From: Candidatus Eisenbergiella merdipullorum | GTDB lineage: Bacteria > Bacillota > Clostridia > Lachnospirales > Lachnospiraceae | NCBI GenBank assembly: GCA_019118445.1 | Contig: DWYY01000045.1 | Location: 46,151-110,150, forward strand | Direction of reading: 5' to 3' | Length of the DNA: 64,000 nucleotides | Shown here: one piece after another, positions 58,955 to 64,000 of the stretch | How the letters are laid out: the number at the start of each line of letters is the position of its first letter | Position numbering within the stretch: position 1 is the stretch's first letter | Translations under genes and position numbers: made by a program | The notes under the pieces: generated by a model | The model's database searches: none | The model's input: only the letters and a program-made list of their open reading frames with translations | Told to the model about the DNA's origin: nothing

Positions 58955-59476
58955 TTACATTTTCGACATAGTTTGAGACAGTTCTGCCGCGAGCTCCGCC
59001 ACGATCGTGCGGATGCTCTTTCCGTCACATTCCTGGATCAGATCCGCATACTTTTCATAAAGGGGGACCCTTTCCTCATATAAATCCCGGAGAGTCTGCC
59101 CCTCCTTTAAGGCGACGCCACGCTGCTTCAGGTCGCCCAGCCTGTTTTCAATCTCTGGATAAGAAAGCCTGAGATAGACCACCACACCCGTCCGCTTCAG
59201 GTGGTCCATGGCCTGACGGCCATAGATCACGCTTCCTCCTGTAGCGATGACGCTGCCGGTTGCGTCAAGGCTTTTGTTAATCTCATTTTCCACATCAAGG
59301 AAACCCTGAAGCCCTCTTTCCGTAATGAGCTCATGAAGAAGTTTTCCCGTTTTTTCCTGAATGACCAGATCGGAATCCAGGAAACGGCGGCCCATATGCT
59401 TGGCCAGCACGACTCCAACCGTGCTTTTCCCCGCTCCCGGCATTCCGATCAGGACGATATTCTCATTCCTGCGCAT
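58955..59476 (-). CDS. aroK: Shikimate kinase
   Basis: Phosphorylates shikimate in aromatic amino acid synthesis. 173 residues from the ATG at 59476. Walker A is 'LIGMPGAGKSTVGVVLAKHM', the Mg/shikimate Asp is in 'RFLDSDLVIQEKTGK', the glycine-rich motif is 'VIATGGSVIYG', and 'LYEERVPLYEKYAD' is the lid-side region. The Shine-Dalgarno is weak (GGGAA), and the start lies 20 nt after the RidA stop, so coupling to that gene is likely. No other aro gene is nearby. Confidence 0.92.
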   Translation of the reverse strand: MRRNENIVLIGMPGAGKSTVGVVLAKHMGRRFLDSDLVIQEKTGKLLHELITERGLQGFLDVENEINKSLDATGSVIATGGSVIYGRQAMDHLKRTGVVVYLRLSYPEIENRLGDLKQRGVALKEGQTLRDLYEERVPLYEKYADLIQECDGKSIRTIVAELAAELSQTMSKM

Positions 59477-59496
59477 ACCCAGATTCCCGCGGATGC

Positions 59497-59877
59497 CTAA
59501 TCTTCCAGCAGGGCGATCACTTCCACCTCGCACAGGACGTTCTTAGGAAGCGCTTTTACCGCCACACAGCTTCTTGCGGGCTTTTCGGTGAAATATTTTT
59601 CATAAACGCCATTGAATGCCGCGAAATCCGCCATATCCGCAAGGAAGCAGGTGGTCTTTACCACTTTGTCATAGCTGGTTCCGGCCGCTTCCAGGATGGC
59701 GCCCACGTTTTTCATCGCCTGCTCGGCCTGCGCCTCGATCCCTTCCGCCTCAACTTCTCCGCTCGCCGGGTTGATCGGAACCTGTCCGGAAGCAAAAAGG
59801 AAATTTCCGGCCGCGATCGCCTGGGAATAGGGTCCGATCGCCGCAGGGGCTTTATCTGTCGCAATCTTCTTTAACAT
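59497..59877 (-). CDS. ridA: RidA/YjgF family enamine-imine deaminase
   Basis: A 126-residue protein that hydrolyses reactive enamine/imine intermediates made by PLP enzymes. Family marks are 'AIGPYSQAIAAGNFLFASGQ', the catalytic Arg in 'KPARSCVAVKALPKN' and 'CEVEVIAL' at the end. Start with AGGAGGA upstream. It precedes shikimate kinase on the same transcript. Confidence 0.95.
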   Translation of the reverse strand: MLKKIATDKAPAAIGPYSQAIAAGNFLFASGQVPINPASGEVEAEGIEAQAEQAMKNVGAILEAAGTSYDKVVKTTCFLADMADFAAFNGVYEKYFTEKPARSCVAVKALPKNVLCEVEVIALLED

Positions 59878-59987
59878 CTTTCGTTCCTCCTGTCTTTAGA
59901 AAAAATCATCATCGGTCCCTTAGGGGCCTGTCTTATCTTATCATCGTTTCCGACTTCAAACAAGAGCCGTTTCCACAAAGAAGTATT

Positions 59988-60692
59988 TCAAAAGAGAAGC
60001 GCATTCCCCTCGTTATCCATGAAAATAAATTCACTGTTCCTGTCAAACCGTTCGAACAGCCCCGCCAGCCGGCCGGCCGTTTCATATGGATCCAGGTCTG
60101 CGTTTTCTCCTCCCATGTCCGTCCGCATCCAGCCGGGATGGACCGCGATCACACGGATCCCGCGGGGTCTCAGATAGTTGTCCAGAAGCTTCGTACCCAT
60201 GTTCATGGCGGCTTTCGACATGCAATAGTCAAATTCCTTCACCCTCTGCGCCGTCCCGATGCTTCCGCTTTCCGAAGAAATATTGGCGATCAGCCCATCT
60301 CCGTTTTCAGGGATCAGCTCCAGGAAAGCCTTCACTACCCTGAGAGGACCCACGGCGTTCACCTCATAAACCTCCGCGCAGTCGTCCAGATCCGTCTTTT
60401 CCAGAGGTTCAAAAGAGGATGCGGAATGGATTCCCGCATTGTTGATGATCAGTTCCACCCGGTCTGCATACTGTCCTGCCTTCTTTGCCGCTTCTTCCAC
60501 GGAAGCCGTATCCGTCACATCCAAAGGCAGGCAGAAAAGCCTGTCCGGATAGTCCTTTTTCAGTTCCTCCAGGTTCTTCCCGCTTCTTGCACCTGCAAGC
60601 ACCCGCCATCCGCCTTCCAGATATTTTCTGGCAAAGCAAAGGCCCAGGCCGCGCGACGCTCCGGTGATCAGAACTGTTTTTCTTTCGTCCAT
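59988..60692 (-). CDS. Short-chain dehydrogenase/reductase
   Basis: A 234-residue Rossmann-fold SDR. The NAD(P)-binding motif is 'VLITGASRGLGLCFARKYL', the structural 'LIINNAGIHSASSFEPL' follows, and the catalytic residues are Ser in 'ANISSESGSIG' and YxxxK in 'FDYCMSKAAMNMG'. The substrate is unknown. The start at 60692 has AGGAGGGG four nt upstream and lies 10 nt after the stop of the small upstream gene, so the two are co-transcribed. Confidence 0.9.
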   Translation of the reverse strand: MDERKTVLITGASRGLGLCFARKYLEGGWRVLAGARSGKNLEELKKDYPDRLFCLPLDVTDTASVEEAAKKAGQYADRVELIINNAGIHSASSFEPLEKTDLDDCAEVYEVNAVGPLRVVKAFLELIPENGDGLIANISSESGSIGTAQRVKEFDYCMSKAAMNMGTKLLDNYLRPRGIRVIAVHPGWMRTDMGGENADLDPYETAGRLAGLFERFDRNSEFIFMDNEGNALLF

Positions 60693-60702
60693 GCAACCCC
60701 TC

Positions 60703-60933
60703 CTACTCTTCAAAAGCCACCGTCACATAGAACCCCCTCTCATTTTCCACGATAGCGGTCACGTCCCCCTCCCTGGCAAGCAGGCGCTCCCGGAATGGGA
60801 AATTGGCCGACATGGCAAGCGATGGGTCTATGGTATAATAATAATTACTGGGAAGCAGCCCTTCTGTCACTGTCACGTGATCTCCTTCTTTCAGAAGTCC
60901 GGGCCGTTCCATTTTAAATTCCATAGTTCTCAT
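60703..60933 (-). CDS. Small protein of unknown function
   Basis: A 76-residue acidic protein with AAAGGAAG three nt before its ATG. Its pattern of short strands ('LLKEGDHVTVTEGLLPSNYY', 'REGDVTAIVENERGFYVTVA') suggests a small SH3/KOW-like beta-barrel, but I do not recognise the family. It is tightly linked to the SDR gene and follows spoVAD. Confidence 0.65.
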   Translation of the reverse strand: MRTMEFKMERPGLLKEGDHVTVTEGLLPSNYYYTIDPSLAMSANFPFRERLLAREGDVTAIVENERGFYVTVAFEE

Positions 60934-61036
60934 GGTCTTCCTTTCTGCCGCAGGAGGCGGTGATCATTTCTGGCACGAAACGTCCATTCGTGCCGATCCC
61001 TTCTGGAGAAAACAGGGAAAACACCTCCCCGCAGAT

Positions 61037-62122
61037 TTATTGTAATGAATCCGTTCCAGAACCGCAAGTCTTTTTCTGCTGCAGGCTCTCCAGCACCAGG
61101 CAGTGACAGATTCCCGGAACGGCCTTCCCTTCATTGAAGCTGGTTTTGGAAAGAAGCGCTCCCGTGGGAGCGAACAGGACGCGCTTCCAGACGCCTTCCT
61201 CCAGCATCCTCAGGATATAGGCGGACAGGACTACCGCAGAGCAGCCGCATCCGGACCCGCCTGCATGGGTATCCTGTTCCTCGGCGTCATAAATCTCAAT
61301 GCCGCAGTCCATGTGTCTTCCGGAAATGTCGATCCCGTCTTTTTCCAGAAGGTCTAAAAGCACGGTCTGGCCTACTTTTCCCAGGTCACCCGTGATGATC
61401 TTATCATAATCCACCGGCCGCCTTCCGAAATCCTTCAGGTGCTGCCCGATGGTGGATGCCGCCGCAGGCGCCATACAGGCTCCCATGTTCATGCTGTCCT
61501 TCAGGCCGAAATCCACGATCTTCCCCGGCGTCATTCCGGTGATCGCCGCGCGGGCAGGACGTTTCCCGCAGTCCGCCTCCCGGGCCAGAAGAAAGGCTCC
61601 GCTTCCCGTCACCGTCCAGGTAGCGGACAGCGGCCTTTGGTTTCCATATCCCAGTGGAAAGCGAAATTCTTTTTCCGCACTGGCAAAATGGCTGGAGGTC
61701 ACGCAGGCAGCCTTTTCGGCAAAGCCCCCGGCAATGATGAGAGAAGCCAGCATGAGGGAAAGCCCGCAGGTGGAACAGGCCCCGTACAGGCCGAACAGCG
61801 GCCTGTCAAACTGTTCCAGCCCAAAGCTTGTGGCGATCTCCTGCCCCAGCAGATCTCCGGCGAACAAAAACCTCGCATCTTCCTTCTTCCATCCCGCTTT
61901 CTGTATCGCGCATGTGAGCGCCTCCCGCTGCAGACAGCTCTCCGCTTCCTCCCAGCTCTTACAGCCGAACATATCATCCTCCCCCACCAGATCAAACAGG
62001 TTCCCCAACGGGCCTTCCCCTTCCTTTTTCCCCACCACAGACGCGCTCTCTACCAGATAGACCGGGTCGTTTGGCGCGATGCTCTGTTTTCCCAAGATCG
62101 GATTTCTTTCTTCTTTCTGCAT
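61037..62122 (-). CDS. spoVAD: Stage V sporulation protein AD
   Basis: A 361-residue protein of the SpoVAD family, a thiolase-like fold that binds dipicolinic acid during its uptake into the forespore. Recognisable parts are 'LGKQSIAPNDPVYLVESASV', 'GLYGACSTCGLSLMLASLII', 'TVTGSGAFLLARE', 'KIITGDLGKVGQTVLLDLL' and 'THAGGSGCGCSAVVLSAYIL'. The ATG at 62122 has GGAGG five nt upstream; the track start is longer without support. It has its own sigma-G-like promoter and is not next to spoVAC or spoVAE, unlike the usual spoVAC-D-E order. Confidence 0.93.
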   Translation of the reverse strand: MQKEERNPILGKQSIAPNDPVYLVESASVVGKKEGEGPLGNLFDLVGEDDMFGCKSWEEAESCLQREALTCAIQKAGWKKEDARFLFAGDLLGQEIATSFGLEQFDRPLFGLYGACSTCGLSLMLASLIIAGGFAEKAACVTSSHFASAEKEFRFPLGYGNQRPLSATWTVTGSGAFLLAREADCGKRPARAAITGMTPGKIVDFGLKDSMNMGACMAPAAASTIGQHLKDFGRRPVDYDKIITGDLGKVGQTVLLDLLEKDGIDISGRHMDCGIEIYDAEEQDTHAGGSGCGCSAVVLSAYILRMLEEGVWKRVLFAPTGALLSKTSFNEGKAVPGICHCLVLESLQQKKTCGSGTDSLQ

Positions 62123-62172
62123 CTTTACCTCCATGCCTAAGCGTTTTACGCCGAGGCCGCTCATTTTTTTCT

Positions 62173-62202
62173 TAGTATCCGGATTTTTGCCGGAAACTAT
62201 TC
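62173..62202 (-). promoter_or_regulatory. Sigma-G-like promoter of spoVAD
   Basis: On the minus strand GAATA (62198-62202), 18-bp spacer, GATACTA (62173-62179). This matches the sigma-G consensus GHATR-N17/18-CATAHTA except for the first -10 base. It is about 50 nt before the spoVAD start. Confidence 0.65.
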
Positions 62203-62322
62203 AAAAAAAGCCGGCACGGATTTCAGGTGCCAATTTCCGGCATCTGTGATAGAATGGAGAAAACACCAGAAGATCCGGCAGGAGCCGGTCACATTCCTGT
62301 CAGGTCGGAAAGAAGGCACGTG

Positions 62323-63774
62323 ATGGATGATAACAAAACCATGATCCAATATTTTGAATGGTACCTCCCCGAAGACGCCGGGCACTGGAAGCGTGCCACC
62401 GCAGATGCAGCACATCTGAAGGAAGCCGGTTTTTCCCATGTATGGCTGCCTCCGGCCTGCAAGGGCGCGCAGGGAAAAGCGGATGTGGGATACGGGACAT
62501 ACGACCTCTATGACCTGGGGGAATTCGACCAGAAGGGCAGCGTTCCCACCAAATACGGTACGAAGGACGAGTATCTGGAAGCGATCCATGCGCTGCAGGA
62601 AGCCGGGCTCTGCGTGCTTGCGGATATCGTCCTGGACCATAAGATGGGGGCGGACGGCTGTGAGACCGTGCTCGCGGAAGAATGCGAGGAAAACAATCGG
62701 AACCAGGAGGAGGGACCGGCTCAGGAAATATCCGCCTGGACAAGCTTCCGTTTTCCCGGAAGGGGCGGAAAATATTCCGATTTCCAGTGGAACCACACCC
62801 ACTTCGACGGCGTGGACTGGGATGACCGCAGGAAAAAGCATGAAATCTTTCAGTTTGCGGGGAAAAAATGGGATTCCGAGGTGGATCAGGAAAACGGGAA
62901 TTATGATTATCTGATGGGAGCTGATCTGGACATGAACAATCCGGAGGTCATCGCAGAGCTGGACCGGTGGGGAGAATGGTACGTGAACATGACAGGCGTG
63001 GACGGTTTCCGGCTGGATGCGGTCAAACACATCCGCTTCACTTTTTTCACCCACTGGCTCATGCAGCTCCGCAGAAAAACGGGAAAAAGTCTTCCCGCTG
63101 TGGGAGAATACTGGAGCCCGAACGTGAATTCCCTCGTCCACTATCTGGACGAGTCCGGGCTGGTCATGCAGCTTTTTGACGTGCCGCTGCATTTCCATTT
63201 TGTCCAGGCTTCTTCCAGCAACGGCTGCTTCGATATGCGCAAGATCTTCGAGGGTACCCTGACCGCCGAACGTCCTGACCGGGCGGTGACCTTCGTAGAC
63301 AACCACGATACCCAGCCGGGCCAGGCGCTTTCCTCGTGGGTCATGGGATGGTTCAAGCCGCTTGCCTATGCGCTGATCCTCCTGCGCCGGGAAGGGATTC
63401 CCTGCGTCTTCTACGGAGATTATTACGGCATTCCCCACGATCATATCGACCGCATCGGTGCCCAGCTCGATACCCTTCTGCAGCTGCGGAAAGAGGCCGC
63501 ATGCGGAGAACAGATCGACTATTTTGACGACTATAATATCATCGGCTGGACACGGCTCGGAGAAGAGGACCGTCCCGGTTCCGGCTGCGCCGTCATCCTG
63601 ACGGACGGTCCCGGCGGGAGCAAGACCATGTGCATGGGCGCCCTCTTTGCCGGCCGCACCTTCCGGGACGCTCTGGGGAACCAGAAACAGACGGTCGTGC
63701 TGGATGAAAGCGGGAGCGCCGCCTTCCCGGTGGGCGGCGGCTCCGTTTCCGTGTGGGTCCCGGAGGACCGGTAA
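62323..63774 (+). CDS. Cytoplasmic alpha-amylase (GH13)
   Basis: A 483-residue GH13 alpha-amylase of the Bacillus-liquefying type, cleaving internal alpha-1,4 bonds. Motifs: 'VLADIVLDHKMGADG', nucleophile Asp near 232 in 'DGFRLDAVKHI', acid/base Glu near 261 in 'AVGEYWSP', and third Asp near 328 in 'FVDNHDTQPGQ'. The C-terminal domain C is beta-rich. No signal peptide is present, so it acts inside the cell, perhaps on glycogen made with GlgB. The start at 62323 has AAGAAGG upstream; the track's earlier start is not supported. Confidence 0.93.
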   Translation: MDDNKTMIQYFEWYLPEDAGHWKRATADAAHLKEAGFSHVWLPPACKGAQGKADVGYGTYDLYDLGEFDQKGSVPTKYGTKDEYLEAIHALQEAGLCVLADIVLDHKMGADGCETVLAEECEENNRNQEEGPAQEISAWTSFRFPGRGGKYSDFQWNHTHFDGVDWDDRRKKHEIFQFAGKKWDSEVDQENGNYDYLMGADLDMNNPEVIAELDRWGEWYVNMTGVDGFRLDAVKHIRFTFFTHWLMQLRRKTGKSLPAVGEYWSPNVNSLVHYLDESGLVMQLFDVPLHFHFVQASSSNGCFDMRKIFEGTLTAERPDRAVTFVDNHDTQPGQALSSWVMGWFKPLAYALILLRREGIPCVFYGDYYGIPHDHIDRIGAQLDTLLQLRKEAACGEQIDYFDDYNIIGWTRLGEEDRPGSGCAVILTDGPGGSKTMCMGALFAGRTFRDALGNQKQTVVLDESGSAAFPVGGGSVSVWVPEDR

Positions 63775-63824
63775 GCGCAGCTTTTCAGCCTGACGCCGGT
63801 CATGCAAAAACATGGGGAAGATTT

Positions 63825-64000
63825 GAGGGTGTCCCAAAAGTCACGAAGTGACTGAAAGGACATCCGACTATAAATAAATATCCACCCGCATAGCGGGTGG
63901 TTTTTCTTTTTCGGGCATAGCCCTAATACCTCTAGCTACGCACAAGTGCGTCTTTTATTGGCCTGCCAGCCACGCGTGGGATTACTTGCTACCCGTAAAC
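63825..64000. mobile_element. Probable end of an IS200/IS605-like insertion sequence, truncated by the window
   Basis: This 175-bp tail is dense in hairpins: TGTCC-AAGTCAC-GAA-GTGACT-GGACA, CCACCCGC-ATA-GCGGGTGG, GGGC-ATA-GCCC and GACGCAC-TTGTGCGTC-like repeats. No gene is present. Subterminal hairpins of this kind and composition are what I associate with IS200/IS605-type element ends in Lachnospiraceae; the transposase or TnpB would lie beyond 64000. This is recognition by pattern, not by a search. Confidence 0.4.
63882..63910 (+). terminator. Rho-independent terminator
   Basis: CCACCCGC-ATA-GCGGGTGG with an 8-bp perfect stem followed by TTTTTCTTTT on the plus strand. It could end amylase transcripts 110 nt after the stop, or belong to the adjacent insertion-sequence end. 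Confidence 0.8.

Noticed and set aside
59914-59928. GGTCCC-TTA-GGGGCC hairpin after the SDR gene
   Set aside because: Short stem with a G-T pair and a distant T-run; too weak to call a terminator.
60972-60994. Hairpin GGCACGAA...TTCGTGCC after spoVAD as terminator
   Set aside because: The stem is good but no T-tract follows on either strand, so I left it as an unassigned structure.
62206-62250. GCCGG/CCGGC hairpin with T's upstream of spoVAD as terminator or attenuator
   Set aside because: It lies upstream of the sigma-G-like promoter and no minus-strand gene reads into it.
62197-63837. 546-aa minus-strand ORF
   Set aside because: Antisense shadow of the alpha-amylase gene; its protein sequence has no recognisable domain.

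Overview
The window looks like chromosome of a spore-forming, Gram-positive anaerobe of the Clostridia, most likely a Lachnospiraceae member of moderate-to-high GC. The evidence is: forespore genes spoVAD and spoVAE; clostridial-type gene content (DUF1653, a DUF5721-like protein, COG2509 oxidoreductase, ComEA/GerMN/ComEC cluster, LplABC-type sugar transporter); strong GGAGG ribosome binding sites; sigma-A promoters of TTGACA-N17-TATAAT type; and a perfect CIRCE operator. No replication origin, rRNA operon, CRISPR array or intact prophage was seen. Most listed starts are the start with the best Shine-Dalgarno spacing, so several differ from the longest ORF in the supplied track.

Layout. 1-6.2 kb: a peptidoglycan-binding/SpoIID-like protein, then htpG with an HD hydrolase behind it (CIRCE upstream), then glycogen branching enzyme. 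6.3-11.9 kb: TetR regulator, PrsA-like foldase, COG2509 flavoprotein with 24-bp tandem repeats upstream, ilvE and corA. 11.9-15 kb: a beta-CASP nuclease, thyA and folA in one operon. 15-19 kb: LCP cell-wall ligase, tRNA-Gly(GCC), membrane-anchored NagZ. Then comes about 0.7 kb without a credible gene, bounded by a consensus promoter with an A/T-rich upstream region and by a terminator; I interpret it as a large non-coding RNA. 19.2-24.2 kb: LUD-domain protein and an aspartate-family operon (ACT protein, hom, apgM, lysC). 24.3-28.4 kb: traX and glyA, then a lipid kinase and a PAP2 phosphatase. 28.4-33.6 kb: the holA operon with YqeY, DUF1653, an SfsA-MutY fusion and a glycosyltransferase.

33.8-44.1 kb is an alpha-galactoside island: GH36, an ABC importer (binding protein and two permeases, no ATPase), a 1067-residue DUF5107/TPR protein, and a sugar-sensing regulator whose HTH lies at the C-terminus instead of the N-terminus. 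44.2-52 kb holds a sigma/anti-sigma pair and, divergently, comEA, an OmpR/WalK-like two-component system, a GerMN lipoprotein and comEC. 52-57 kb: DegV, a small DUF protein, an AraC regulator and GH2 beta-mannosidase.

57-64 kb: spoVAE and spoVAD, 3.4 kb apart on opposite strands, each behind its own sigma-G-like promoter. Between them lie a DUF3810 membrane protein with a suspicious A7 tract at its start, shikimate kinase, RidA, an SDR and a small unknown protein. A cytoplasmic alpha-amylase follows, and the window ends in hairpin-rich DNA resembling the end of an IS element.

Most interesting signals: the candidate 0.7-kb RNA at about 18.28-18.96 kb; the DUF5107-TPR protein with its inverted-architecture regulator; the SfsA-MutY fusion; the split spoVA genes with sigma-G promoters; and ApgM in the place of a homoserine kinase.
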